A DNA stretch of 64,000 nucleotides from Nocardia rosealba (GCF_020216065.1 NZ_JAIWNA010000002.1:806001-870000), one strand, 5' to 3'. Positions 7,601-16,268 are shown, counted from the first letter of the stretch. A program made the numbers and translations. The notes: generated from the sequence alone by a model not told the origin.

Positions 7601-7977
7601 ACTATCCGCCCGCACCACCACCGCCACCGCCCGGGGCGAATCCGCCGGGACAGGGTGGCCAGGTCGCCGCGATGGCGGCCGCCGGTGCGCTGTCGTTCAT
7701 CGGTGTCAACGCCATGGCGGGCTTCGTCGTGCTGATGCTGGCCGCCTCGACCGCCGACGCCACCGCCGCCCGCGTGCTGTTCGGCCTCGCCGCCCTGGTG
7801 AGTGCCGGGGCGGCGTTCGGCGGCGGGTGGGCGCTGATCCGATTGCGTAAGCCCGTGTGGAAAGGCTTCGGGCTCGGCTTGATGATCGGCTGGGCGTTGA
7901 CGACAGTGTGCACCGCCGGGTTCTGCACCGCGGTCAATCCCTACCTGTACACCGACACGTTCGGGATGGCGCCGTGA
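7597..7977 (+). CDS. Small proline-headed multi-pass membrane protein
   Basis: 126 residues: a Pro-rich cytosolic head (MNYPPAPPPPPPGANPPG) and three to four membrane helices (about residues 25-50, 55-80 and 90-110) with a short end containing two Cys (TVCTAGFCTAVNP). The start overlaps the stop of the Lgt-like gene by four bases and its stop overlaps the next start by four. No known family. Its place between a membrane transferase and a lipid-type radical SAM enzyme suggests an accessory or scaffold role. Confidence 0.75.
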   Translation: MNYPPAPPPPPPGANPPGQGGQVAAMAAAGALSFIGVNAMAGFVVLMLAASTADATAARVLFGLAALVSAGAAFGGGWALIRLRKPVWKGFGLGLMIGWALTTVCTAGFCTAVNPYLYTDTFGMAP

Positions 7978-9524
7978 CCGGGATGCCGCTGCGCGGCGAC
8001 CGCATCCTGCGCTACGTCACCGCGTTCTGCCCGCACTGCCACGACGACCGTCCGCTGGCGGAGGTCGCACGGTTGTCGGGGTGGTTGGCCGAGCGCGACG
8101 GCCAGGTGTGGCTCGAACGCGGTTGCCCGCGTCACGGCATGGTGCGCACTCTCTACGACGAAGATCCCGAGATCCTGGCCTATCTCGAGGAGTGGACCGC
8201 ACCGACCAAGGCCCACCGTCCCGATGTGCCGGGCAATTTCGACCCGGTGCCCGCGGCGTATCTGCGCGGTCTGCCCGAGATGCAGACCCAGCACACCTGC
8301 ATCCTGCTCGAGGACATCATCGACAGCTGCAACCTGCGCTGCCCGACCTGTTTCGCCGATTCGTCGCCGGAACTGCGCGGAGTCGTCGCGGTCGAGGATG
8401 TCCTCGCCAATGTCGACCAGCGGTTGGCCAGGGAAGACGGGCGCCTGGACGTCCTGATGCTCAGCGGCGGCGAACCCACCCTGCATCCCGAGCTGCCCCG
8501 GTTGTTCGCCGAGCTGACCGCCCGGCCGATCACCCGGATCCTGCTCAATACCAACGGTGTTCGCCTGGCCGTGGACGACGAGCTGCTCGCCCTGGTCGGT
8601 GCGCATCGCGACCGGGTCGAGGTGTACTTGCAGTACGACGGCGAATCGGCGCAGGCCTCACGTCATCATCGCGGTGGTGATCTGCGGCTGCGTAAACAGC
8701 AGGCACTGGACCGCCTTTCGGAAGCAGGTGTGTTCACGACCCTGGTGATGACTGTGGCGCTCGACGTGAACGACGACGAGATCGGTGCGGTGCTGCGTAC
8801 GGCGATGGACACCCCGTTCGTCGGTGGCGTGTCGATCCAGCCCCAATTCGGTTCCGGCCGTTCCGGAGACATCGACCCGCTGCGCCGCCTAACCCATACC
8901 GGTGTGTTGCGCAGGCTCGGTCCGCAAACCGGCGGTCAGGTCACCTGGCGCGACCTCACCGCCCTGCCGTGTTCGCATCCGCACTGCTGCTCGGTCGGCT
9001 ACCTGCTGCGCGACGACGCCGGACAGTGGCGCTCGCTGGTGTCGCTGATCGGCCACGACAGGTTGAAGTCGCAACTGGGACTGGTGTCGAACCGCATCGC
9101 CGATACGGATCTGCCCGCCGAGCTGCGGGTAGCGGTGCGTGAGTCGCTGCTCGGGCTGTTGTCGGAGCAGTCGTCGCTGTCGCATCCGGAGATCGGGAAG
9201 GTGTGGGAGAACATCTGTCAGCACTGCGACCTGGGGATGTCGACGTTGCTGACGCTGGCGTCCTCGGCGCTGCCCGGTCGGCGCGCACGGCTGCGGAAGC
9301 TGTTGGGGGAGCGAGTCGTGCGGGTGACGGTGAAACCGTTCATGGACATCTCGACGATGATCGAGGAACGGCTCACCCAGTGCTGTGTGCACGTCGGCAC
9401 CCGTTCCGAGGCCGACCAGTGCGCCCCGTTCTGCGCGGTGCAGGCATGGCCTGCGCTGTCCCGGCAGCGGTTGCCGGTGGCGGCCCCGGCCGGGCGCAAA
9501 CTGCTGCCGATGGAGGTGCGGTGA
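7974..9524 (+). CDS. Radical SAM enzyme of the tetraether-synthase (Tes/MJ0619) type
   Basis: 516 residues from the GTG at 7974 (GTGA overlap with the previous stop). Radical SAM cluster motif CNLRCPTC at 119-126. Extra Cys sets match the Tes family layout: CPHC at 19-22 with Cys51 (rubredoxin-like N-domain), PCSHPHCC at 332-339, CQHC at 415-418, and the end block FMDIST, then CCVHVG (470-475), then CAPFC (483-487), all likely cluster ligands. Archaeal Tes joins lipid chain ends to make membrane-spanning lipids; bacterial homologues are mostly untested. Together with the Lgt-like partner this points to lipid or lipid-anchored substrate modification at the membrane. Family membership is well supported; the exact reaction is inference. 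Confidence 0.8.
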   Translation: MTGMPLRGDRILRYVTAFCPHCHDDRPLAEVARLSGWLAERDGQVWLERGCPRHGMVRTLYDEDPEILAYLEEWTAPTKAHRPDVPGNFDPVPAAYLRGLPEMQTQHTCILLEDIIDSCNLRCPTCFADSSPELRGVVAVEDVLANVDQRLAREDGRLDVLMLSGGEPTLHPELPRLFAELTARPITRILLNTNGVRLAVDDELLALVGAHRDRVEVYLQYDGESAQASRHHRGGDLRLRKQQALDRLSEAGVFTTLVMTVALDVNDDEIGAVLRTAMDTPFVGGVSIQPQFGSGRSGDIDPLRRLTHTGVLRRLGPQTGGQVTWRDLTALPCSHPHCCSVGYLLRDDAGQWRSLVSLIGHDRLKSQLGLVSNRIADTDLPAELRVAVRESLLGLLSEQSSLSHPEIGKVWENICQHCDLGMSTLLTLASSALPGRRARLRKLLGERVVRVTVKPFMDISTMIEERLTQCCVHVGTRSEADQCAPFCAVQAWPALSRQRLPVAAPAGRKLLPMEVR

Positions 9525-9796
9525 GCTCGCAGCGTGGCGTCTACTACGACGAGGCGGTGCGCGCGCGTCCACCGCACGACCCGCTGACCCTGTGTGTGGT
9601 GGCGACCGCCGCACTGCTCACCTGGTTGTTCGGTCCCTGGGCGGTCGCCGCGTTCGGTGCGCTGGCGTTCGCCGGTTACTGGCGGGCATGGCGGGCCGGA
9701 CTGCGGCGCAGCCGGTGCTGGTTGCGCGATACCCGCCTGGTGCTGCTGTATGTGGGTGCGATCGCGGTGGCCGGAGCGGTGGCCGTGGTCATGTGA
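9521..9796 (+). CDS. Small two-helix membrane protein, last gene of lipid operon
   Basis: 91 residues from the GTG at 9521, overlapping the radical SAM stop by four bases. After a polar start (VSSQRGVYYDEAVRARPPHD) there are helices at about 25-50 and 68-90 with an Arg-rich loop between them (RAWRAGLRRSRCWLRDTR). The positive loop would face the cytosol. No family recognised. Translational coupling to all upstream genes implies it works with them. Confidence 0.7.
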   Translation: MSSQRGVYYDEAVRARPPHDPLTLCVVATAALLTWLFGPWAVAAFGALAFAGYWRAWRAGLRRSRCWLRDTRLVLLYVGAIAVAGAVAVVM

Positions 9797-9866
9797 TCGG
9801 CGTGTCGCGAAAGTTGATGCGGCACAACGGTGGCGGTGTGCGCGCACGCCCTGTTCACTGGTAGCC

Positions 9867-11309
9867 ATGGCCTCCACCCGATCCAGTAGGCAGCGGAACT
9901 CGGGGACACCCGCGCCCGCCGTGTCGCCTGCGGAACTGATCGTCGTCACCACCCCGACCGGGCCCGATCTGACACCGGCCGCTCTGCGTGAGACCAGTGC
10001 GGTACGCGGTCACGTCGACGGCCTGCTGCCCGGCGACGCGCATCTGGTGCCGATCTTCGGGCCGGGCAACCGGCTCGCGGGCAAACTCGCCGATACACCG
10101 CAGGCCGCGCAGGCCGGTTCCTACCTCGGCTATCACCGGGTCGTCGGTGCGGTCGGGGATTTGACCGAGGTGGCCGACCGGTTGCGCGCCGAAGACACCG
10201 TCACCGCGGCGTACGTCAAACCCGCCGCCGAACCGCCGCTCGCACCCGGCGCAACCGTTGCCCGCGCCACGGAGGCACCATCGGTGACTCCGGACTTCCG
10301 CAGCAGGCAGGCGTACCTGGACGCGGCGCCGAACGGGATCGACGCGACCTGGGCGCATACCCGCCCCGGTGGTCTCGGCACCGGCGTGCGGGTCATCGAC
10401 ATCGAGGGCGCGTGGCGATTCACCCACGAGGATCTGCGCCACAACCAGGGCGGGATCATCGGCGGAACGGCGTCGACGGACCGGGGTTGGCGCGACCACG
10501 GCACGGCGGTGGCAGGCGAGATCAGCGGCGATCTGAATCCGTTCGGCATCACCGGTATCGCGCCCGAGGCGCACATCCGGGCGATCTCGATCTTCGGGAT
10601 CGGTTCGGCGACGGCCATCCGTTCCGCCGCCGACGCACTCGACCCCGGTGACGTGCTGCTCATCGAACTGCACCGGCCAGGACCCCGATTCGACTACCGG
10701 GCAACCCCCGATCAGCGCGGCTACATCGCCGTCGAGTGGTGGCCCGACGATTTCGCCGCCGTTCACTACGCGGTCGGGCGCGGCGTGATCGTGGTGGAAG
10801 CGGCGGGCAACGGTGCGGAGGACCTGGACGCGCCGATCTACGACACCCGACCGGCCGACTTTCCCACCGATTGGCGAAACCCGTTCCGTAACAACGATTC
10901 CGGCGCGATCATCGTCGGTGCCGGCGCACCACCGCCCGGACTGCACGGCCGCGACCACGGCCCGGCGCGCTCCCGCCTGGGCTTCTCCAACTACGGCGCC
11001 CGCCTCGACGTGCAGGGCTGGGGGCGTGAGGTGACCACCACCGGCTACGGGGACCTGCAGGGCGGGGACGACGAAGACCTCTGGTACACCGACGAGTTCA
11101 GCGGCACCTCGAGCGCGTCACCGATCGTCGTCGGCGCGATCGCCGCCTATCAGGGCATCCGGTCCGCAGGCCCCGGCCGCGCCACCCCGGAATCTGTTCG
11201 CACCCTGCTGCGCACGACCGGCTCACCCCAGGCCGCGGCCCCCGGCCGTCCTGTCACCCAGCGCATCGGCTCGCTGCCGGACCTGCGCGCGATGACGGCT
11301 CGGATGTAG
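9867..11309 (+). CDS. Subtilisin-like (S8) serine protease, no signal peptide
   Basis: 480 residues from ATG 9867. Catalytic triad visible: Asp178 in VRVIDIEG, His211 in RDHGTAVAGE, Ser415 in FSGTSSASP, plus oxyanion Asn315 in EAAGNG. Residues 1-140 form a non-conserved N-terminal region that may be a pro-domain, but there is no signal peptide or membrane anchor, so it looks cytosolic or exported by a non-classical route. The insert between the Asp and Ser regions is rich in acidic residues. It stands about 70 bases after the lipid operon and 8 bases before the next gene. Confidence 0.85.
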   Translation: MASTRSSRQRNSGTPAPAVSPAELIVVTTPTGPDLTPAALRETSAVRGHVDGLLPGDAHLVPIFGPGNRLAGKLADTPQAAQAGSYLGYHRVVGAVGDLTEVADRLRAEDTVTAAYVKPAAEPPLAPGATVARATEAPSVTPDFRSRQAYLDAAPNGIDATWAHTRPGGLGTGVRVIDIEGAWRFTHEDLRHNQGGIIGGTASTDRGWRDHGTAVAGEISGDLNPFGITGIAPEAHIRAISIFGIGSATAIRSAADALDPGDVLLIELHRPGPRFDYRATPDQRGYIAVEWWPDDFAAVHYAVGRGVIVVEAAGNGAEDLDAPIYDTRPADFPTDWRNPFRNNDSGAIIVGAGAPPPGLHGRDHGPARSRLGFSNYGARLDVQGWGREVTTTGYGDLQGGDDEDLWYTDEFSGTSSASPIVVGAIAAYQGIRSAGPGRATPESVRTLLRTTGSPQAAAPGRPVTQRIGSLPDLRAMTARM

Positions 11310-11317
11310 CCTGCGAT

Positions 11318-11962
11318 ATGGCGATCGTTCACCAGACCACCCTGACCCCGAGCAAGCTCGAGCTGCTCGAAGCATGGTTGCCGACACGACGGTGGTATCG
11401 CGGCACCACCCCGCGCCTGAGCAAGGCGGGCGGTTTCCGGCTCGACGATCCCGACGGCGTGGTCGGCATCGAATTCCTGCTCCTGATCGACGACTCGGCC
11501 ACCGGCCCGCAGCTCTACCATGTCCCGCTGACGTACCGAGGTGCGCCACTGCACGGCGCCGACGAAGCCTTGGTCGGCACCATGGAACACGGTGTCCTCG
11601 GGCGGCGATGGGCTTACGACGCCACCCGGGATCCGGTGGCGGTGAACGCCGTCGTCGACCTCCTCGCCGGTCGGGCGACCGCTCAGGCCCAGAACTACAG
11701 CGATACCGTCGACTCCGCGGTGCAGGTGCGTCGGGTCGACTTGCCGGACAACTCGGTACAGCCGATCGACACCGACACCCACACCGACCTGCCGGTGTCT
11801 TCTGACCTGACGCTACGCATCCATCGCCTCCCCGTTGACCCGCTGCCCGATGCGGTGGGTGCGGTCGCCGCACCGTATGTGCTTGCGGGAGTGCGTCGCT
11901 CGGTGGTGGAAGTTGTCAGCGTGCGGACGCGCGCAACGGCGCCGGAGGAAAATCAGGTGTGA
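11318..11962 (+). CDS. Maltokinase N-terminal cap-like protein
   Basis: 214 residues. The start KLELLEAWLPTRRWY and the following GIEFLLLIDD, YHVPLTYRGAPL, and GTMEHGVLGRRWAYDATRDP segments resemble the N-terminal cap domain found on actinobacterial maltokinase (Pep2/Mak) and on stand-alone CG0192-type proteins. No kinase domain follows, so it cannot phosphorylate maltose by itself. A TAGCCT box ends five bases before the ATG, so it may be leaderless. Partner unknown; it is close behind the protease gene. Confidence 0.65.
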   Translation: MAIVHQTTLTPSKLELLEAWLPTRRWYRGTTPRLSKAGGFRLDDPDGVVGIEFLLLIDDSATGPQLYHVPLTYRGAPLHGADEALVGTMEHGVLGRRWAYDATRDPVAVNAVVDLLAGRATAQAQNYSDTVDSAVQVRRVDLPDNSVQPIDTDTHTDLPVSSDLTLRIHRLPVDPLPDAVGAVAAPYVLAGVRRSVVEVVSVRTRATAPEENQV

Positions 11963-11992
11963 TCGGCGGCCCGGCGTGGGAGGGTGCGGTGC

Positions 11993-13198
11993 ATGACTTC
12001 GGTGCAGACGATTCGGGTACGGGAAGCTACTCGCGCGGACGCGGAGGCGATCGTGCTGTTGCAGGAGACCGGGTTCGGGATGCGGTACGAGGAGGCCGAG
12101 CTCGAGCACAAGCTGCGGATCTTCCCGGCGGAAAGGTCGTTGGTGGCGGTCGACGGCGATCGGATCGTCGGGCACACGGTCGACATCACCATGAGCGTCA
12201 CGGTGCCGGGGGAGCGCAGCGTGCGGGCTTGCGGCGTGTCGGGCGTGGCGGTGGCGCCGACGCATCGGCGGCGCGGCATCCTGCGCGCCCTGTATGCGGC
12301 GCAACACGAACGCACCGAGGCGGACGGGCTGCCGCTGACGATCTTCACGGCCAGTGAAGGCTCGATCTACGGCCGGTTCGGGTACGAGACGGCGATTTTC
12401 GACAACACGGTGGTCGTGGATCGGCGCAAGGCGGAGTTCCGCCCCGGCACACCGGATCCCGGTGGCGTCGTGCTCAGCACCCTCGCCGAGGCCGCCGACC
12501 ACATCCGTGCCGTCTACGACCGATGGCAAGCCCGCACACCCGGTGCCCAGCGGCGTCCCGACGCGAAATGGGACCTCGTCTTCACCGATCCGCAACGCCA
12601 TCGCGGGAACGCCACTTCCCTGTTCGTGCTGCTCCACGCCGATGGCTACGTCCTGTATCGCCGCCGCTACGACGACGGCAAATCGGCCGTCGTCGTCGCC
12701 GAATGGCGCGCCGTCACTACGGAGGCCCACATCGCACTGTGGCGGGTCCTGCTCGGCATGGATCTCGTCGACACCGTCGAAGCCAACGTCGCCGACGACG
12801 ACCCGCTGCCCTATTTCTTGACGAACCCGCGCGCCGTCCAGCTGACCAGCCGTGGCGATTCCCTGTGGGCCCGCCTCATGGATATCCCCGCGGCCCTCAC
12901 CGCGCGCACCTACCGCCACGACCTCGACACGGTCATCGCGGTCCACGATCCTTTCCGCGACGCGGGCGGCACCTTCGCCCTGCACATCCGCGACGGTCAC
13001 GCCGAATGCGCCCCGACCACGCGCCGCCCCGTCCTGACGTGCGACATCAACGTTCTCGCCGGCCTCTACTTCGGCGCCCACCGAGCCACCGCCTATGCCA
13101 TCGCCCATCGCCTACACTCCGAAAACCTCTCCGCCCTAGCCGCTTTCACCGAAGCCTTCACGACACCGCGCGCGCCCGAACTGGGCTGGTTCTTCTGA
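11993..13198 (+). CDS. eis: Eis-type multi-acetylating N-acetyltransferase
   Basis: 401 residues, matching the tripartite Eis family (GNAT, second GNAT-like, SCP2-like C-domain). Acetyl-CoA loop VAVAPTHRRRGILRAL at 85-100; Tyr126 in SEGSIYGRFGYE is at the same number as the catalytic Tyr of M. tuberculosis Eis; the chain ends in Phe (GWFF), whose carboxylate acts as general base in the family. Family members acetylate amines of aminoglycosides and proteins at several positions. ATG 11993 is chosen because GGGAGGG precedes it by 8 bases. It converges on the next gene with only four bases between stops. Confidence 0.88.
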   Translation: MTSVQTIRVREATRADAEAIVLLQETGFGMRYEEAELEHKLRIFPAERSLVAVDGDRIVGHTVDITMSVTVPGERSVRACGVSGVAVAPTHRRRGILRALYAAQHERTEADGLPLTIFTASEGSIYGRFGYETAIFDNTVVVDRRKAEFRPGTPDPGGVVLSTLAEAADHIRAVYDRWQARTPGAQRRPDAKWDLVFTDPQRHRGNATSLFVLLHADGYVLYRRRYDDGKSAVVVAEWRAVTTEAHIALWRVLLGMDLVDTVEANVADDDPLPYFLTNPRAVQLTSRGDSLWARLMDIPAALTARTYRHDLDTVIAVHDPFRDAGGTFALHIRDGHAECAPTTRRPVLTCDINVLAGLYFGAHRATAYAIAHRLHSENLSALAAFTEAFTTPRAPELGWFF

Positions 13199-13202
13199 AC
13201 CC

Positions 13203-13691
13203 TCACGCCCCGAATCCGCCTCGATCGGAGTCAGCGCGCCTCGGTTCCGCTGCCGCGCCCGGTCGTTGCCTGGCGGCGAGCGCAACGGCAGCAAGCAGGA
13301 GGGCCAGCAGGATCAGCGACAGGAGTATCTGGGGGTGCAGGCCGAGTGCCGACGGATTGTCGAACTCAGGGTCCTGGATGGCCGTGCCGGGGAAGAGCAG
13401 TGCGCCGAGGAGCGCGAGCCACGGAACGGCGAGGACCGCGCAGGCCCAGCCGAGCGTGGGAAATCGGTCGCCGCCCCGTCGCATCAGCAGAACCAGTGCG
13501 ATGACGCCGAGCAACAGCGACATGACGATGTATTGGGCATCGTGGAACTTCGCGTGTGGGGGCCAGGCGTCGTTTCGCAGGTGTTGTGCCGCGCCGGCCG
13601 GGATCAGGAAATCAGCGAGTAGCGCCCCGAATATCGTGGCGAGCGCGACGACTCCGGCGAGCAGGCGGGCGGCGTTTCCGAGCGGGATCAT
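13203..13691 (-). CDS. Four-helix membrane protein, partner of TetR
   Basis: 162 residues with four hydrophobic helices (about 10-28, 52-70, 78-102, 122-145) and a polar, Arg-rich tail. The layout, including an extracellular-looking HLRNDAWPPHAKFHDAQYIV loop, resembles DUF6640/DUF4345-like small membrane proteins that sit next to TetR regulators. Its ATG overlaps the TetR stop (ATGA at 13688-13691). Function unknown. Confidence 0.7.
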   Translation of the reverse strand: MIPLGNAARLLAGVVALATIFGALLADFLIPAGAAQHLRNDAWPPHAKFHDAQYIVMSLLLGVIALVLLMRRGGDRFPTLGWACAVLAVPWLALLGALLFPGTAIQDPEFDNPSALGLHPQILLSLILLALLLAAVALAARQRPGAAAEPRRADSDRGGFGA

Positions 13692-14281
13692 GAGTGTCCT
13701 TGCAGGCGTGGGCTTTGGGGCTGGTGAGAGCGCAGGAATTCGTCGACGACACGACGCACGTAATCGAGATCGAACGTTCGATGGGCTACGAGCCGACGGA
13801 AGAACAACGGGCCGTGCAATTGATCGACGGCGAGGTCGATGTCCAGTCCCGCCGGTAGTTCGGCGCGAGCGATGGCATCGGCCAGGATCGCGCGAACCGC
13901 TCCGGTTCCGGACCGGTACAGCCTCACCTTGACCTCCGCGAAACGCGGGTCCACTCCGGCTCTTTCGATGATGACGCGCATGGCCTGTTCCATCACCGGT
14001 TCGTGGAGCATCGCGCGCGTCACGGAAAGCACGGCGAGCAGATCTGCGCGTAGGTCGCCGGTCGGTTCGGGCCGCACCGCCGCGATATGCCCGGCAACCG
14101 CATCGCGGACGAGATCGGCCGGTTCGGGCCAGTGCCGGTACAGCGTGGCGCGGCTGACTCCGCTGTGGGCCGCGACCGCGCCGTGAGTGAGCCCCGCCAG
14201 GCCCTGTTCCACCAGCAGTTCGCGCGCTGACGCGAGGGCGGAACTGCGGCTGCGCTCGACGCGCGGATCGGGTGGTCTCAT
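13688..14281 (-). CDS. TetR-family transcriptional regulator
   Basis: 197 residues from ATG 14281 (GGAG eight bases upstream). HTH: ALASARELLVEQGLAGLTHG, then AVAAHSGVSRATLYRHWPEP. The C-terminal half is a helical effector domain. It is cotranscribed with the small membrane protein behind it. A long palindrome at 14297-14334, just upstream, is the likely operator, so the pair is probably self-repressed until an unknown ligand is present. Confidence 0.88.
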   Translation of the reverse strand: MRPPDPRVERSRSSALASARELLVEQGLAGLTHGAVAAHSGVSRATLYRHWPEPADLVRDAVAGHIAAVRPEPTGDLRADLLAVLSVTRAMLHEPVMEQAMRVIIERAGVDPRFAEVKVRLYRSGTGAVRAILADAIARAELPAGLDIDLAVDQLHGPLFFRRLVAHRTFDLDYVRRVVDEFLRSHQPQSPRLQGHS

Positions 14282-14296
14282 TCGTCTCCGTTTTTC

Positions 14297-14334
14297 GATA
14301 CAAGCTGTTTCACAACTATGAAACAAAATGTATC
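14297..14334. promoter_or_regulatory. 38-bp interrupted palindrome, TetR operator
   Basis: Nested arms: GATACA (14297-14302) with TGTATC (14329-14334), and TGTTTCA (14306-14312) with TGAAACA (14319-14325), around the 6-base centre CAACTA. The whole is symmetrical and lies 16 bases upstream of the TetR ATG. Confidence 0.75.
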
Positions 14335-14443
14335 AGAACGACGCCGAGGCGTCGATAGTGGCCATATCGGAGTGATCGCTCTCTATCCGCCCCCTTGTCT
14401 TTGTCACGTAAGGAGCTTTGGGGCCACTGCCTTGTGGATTGTT

Positions 14444-14461
14444 ACAGAGCGCATGCTCTGT
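14444..14461. promoter_or_regulatory. 18-bp palindrome upstream of second TetR
   Basis: ACAGAGC (14444-14450) and GCTCTGT (14455-14461) flank GCAT. It is 12 bases before the ATG at 14474 and overlaps a possible -10 (TTAATC, 14461-14466), the position expected for autorepression of the crotonase operon regulator. Confidence 0.65.
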
Positions 14462-14473
14462 TAATCTCGGTTC

Positions 14474-15106
14474 ATGCCGCGCCCCCGGATACACGATCTC
14501 GATCACCTGCTCGATGCCGCCGAAGCAATGGCCGTCGACTCCGGTCCCACTGCTGTCACTGTGCGGGCACTGTCGGAGGCGACCGGCGTGTCGAACGGGG
14601 CGATCTATCACGCCTTCGGGTCGCGCGCCGGACTGCTGGGCCGCACCTGGCTGCGCGCCGCGCAACGGTTCCTCGAGCTGCAACGTCGAGCTGTCGACCG
14701 GGCGTTGGCGACCAGTTCCGCGCCGGAACATGCGATCGAAGCGGTGGTTGCGGCCGCCGATACACCGGCTGAATTCCTGCTCGAGCACCCGGTGTCGGGG
14801 CGTTTCCTGCTGACCGTGTCCAGGCAGGAACTGCTCGGATCGAGCGAGATCCCCGGCGACATCGCCGAAGAACTGCAACGGCTCGACGACCTGCTCACCG
14901 GACTGCTGGTCGACTTGGCGCGCGGCGTCTACGGGCGAGGTGATCGGGAAGCGGTGACCGTTGTCCGCGATTGCGTGGTCGAACTGCCGACCGCCCTGCT
15001 GCTGCGTGGCCGTCGTGAACCCGAAACCGCAGTGCGCCAACGGCTTGCCGCCGCCGTCCGCGCCGTTCTCGCCCTGCCCCTTGACGATTCCACCCCCAAG
15101 AAATGA
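14474..15106 (+). CDS. TetR-family transcriptional regulator of crotonase operon
   Basis: 210 residues. HTH region: LLDAAEAMAVDSGPTAVTVR, then ALSEATGVSNGAIYHAFGSR. It is followed 11 bases later by an enoyl-CoA hydratase gene with its own ribosome site, then a hotdog-fold gene, so it probably controls fatty or aromatic acyl-CoA handling. No second start competes: the palindrome upstream fixes the region. Confidence 0.88.
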   Translation: MPRPRIHDLDHLLDAAEAMAVDSGPTAVTVRALSEATGVSNGAIYHAFGSRAGLLGRTWLRAAQRFLELQRRAVDRALATSSAPEHAIEAVVAAADTPAEFLLEHPVSGRFLLTVSRQELLGSSEIPGDIAEELQRLDDLLTGLLVDLARGVYGRGDREAVTVVRDCVVELPTALLLRGRREPETAVRQRLAAAVRAVLALPLDDSTPKK

Positions 15107-15117
15107 GAGGCAACACC

Positions 15118-15765
15118 ATGACCGCGACAGTGCATTACGAGGACAAGATCGCCGTGCTCACCCTCGGTGACAACGAAAACCGGTTCTCCCCGGACTGGAT
15201 CGACAGCGTGAACGCCCAGCTCGACACCATCGAGCAGGAAGCGCAGGGCCTGATCACCGTCGGCAGCGGCAAGTTCTACTCCAACGGGCTCGACCTGGAA
15301 TGGCTGATGGCCAACGGCGACCGAGGCGAATGGTACGTCGGCCGAGTTCAGGAACTGTTCGCCCGCATCCTCACGTTCCCGCTGCCGACCGTCGCCGCCG
15401 TCAACGGCCATGCCTTCGGCGCGGGCGCCATGGTGGCCATCGCCCACGACTTCCGGATCATGCGTGCGGACCGCGGCTACTACTGCTTCCCCGAGGTCGA
15501 CATCAACATCCCCTTCACCCCCGGCATGGCCGCTCTCATCCAGGCCAAACTCGGCCCGCAGGCCGCGGTCACGGCGATGACCACCGGTCACCGCTTCTCT
15601 GGTCCGGATGCCCTCGCCGCCGGGCTCGTCGACGCCACGGCCACCGAAGCCGAGCTCGTCGCCGACTCCGCCGCCAAGCTCACCCCGATCCTCGGCAAGA
15701 ATCCCGGCACTCTCGCCGCCATCAAGAACACCATGTACGCCGCCGTCACCGCGGCCCTGCGCTGA
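15118..15765 (+). CDS. Enoyl-CoA hydratase/isomerase family protein
   Basis: 215 residues, short for a crotonase (usually about 260). Oxyanion-hole segments are present: GSGKFYSNGLDLEWL and PTVAAVNGHAFGAGAMVAIA. The acid/base region reads YYCFPEVDINIPFTPGMAAL, in which a Glu equivalent is kept. It is close to plant-type enoyl-CoA isomerases of this compact size. GAGAGG precedes ATG 15118. Likely reaction: double-bond hydration or isomerisation of an acyl-CoA; substrate unknown. Confidence 0.82.
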   Translation: MTATVHYEDKIAVLTLGDNENRFSPDWIDSVNAQLDTIEQEAQGLITVGSGKFYSNGLDLEWLMANGDRGEWYVGRVQELFARILTFPLPTVAAVNGHAFGAGAMVAIAHDFRIMRADRGYYCFPEVDINIPFTPGMAALIQAKLGPQAAVTAMTTGHRFSGPDALAAGLVDATATEAELVADSAAKLTPILGKNPGTLAAIKNTMYAAVTAALR

Positions 15766-15788
15766 GACGAGACCGGAGGATGCCGACC

Positions 15789-16268
15789 ATGACCACCGAG
15801 GCGGCCAGTACCAACCTCGCGCTCTGGAACACGCTGCGACGCCTGCCTTTCGGCAACTGGCTGTTCACGCAGGCGCTGTGTTTCAAAGCGCCCTACTTCC
15901 GCAGCGTGCACCCCCTGATCCAGGAGTTGCGTCCCGGACTGTGCCGGGTCACCGCACCCAACCGTCGCAGCGTCCACAACCACCTGGGCACCTACCACGC
16001 CATCGCGTCCTGCAATATGGCCGAACTCGCCGGCGGCATGATGACCGACGCGACCATTCCGGCCACCCACCGCTGGATCCCGGTCGGGATGACCGTGGAA
16101 TACAAATCCAAGGCCACCACAGGCGTCACCGCCGTCGCCCACCTCGACCCGATCCCCGAATTCGGCGACGACCCCACCGAACTCGTCGTCCCGGTCGACG
16201 TCCTCGATGCCGACGCCAACGCCTTCGTCACCGCGAGGATCACCATGCACGTCTCGAGGAAGCGATAG
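15789..16268 (+). CDS. DUF4442 hotdog-fold thioesterase-like protein
   Basis: 159 residues. HNHLGTYHAIASCNMAELAG is the conserved helix region of DUF4442/PaaI-like hotdog proteins; two strands follow (WIPVGMTVEYKSKATTGVTA). It probably hydrolyses or holds acyl-CoA. ATG 15789 is chosen over 15780 because CGGAGG (15774-15779) is correctly spaced only for the former. Operon partner of the crotonase 23 bases upstream. Confidence 0.8.
   Translation: MTTEAASTNLALWNTLRRLPFGNWLFTQALCFKAPYFRSVHPLIQELRPGLCRVTAPNRRSVHNHLGTYHAIASCNMAELAGGMMTDATIPATHRWIPVGMTVEYKSKATTGVTAVAHLDPIPEFGDDPTELVVPVDVLDADANAFVTARITMHVSRKR

Noticed and set aside
13203..14303. 366-codon frame spanning the membrane protein and part of TetR
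   Set aside because: Only the last 162 codons encode the membrane protein; the upstream part is the out-of-frame TetR sequence.
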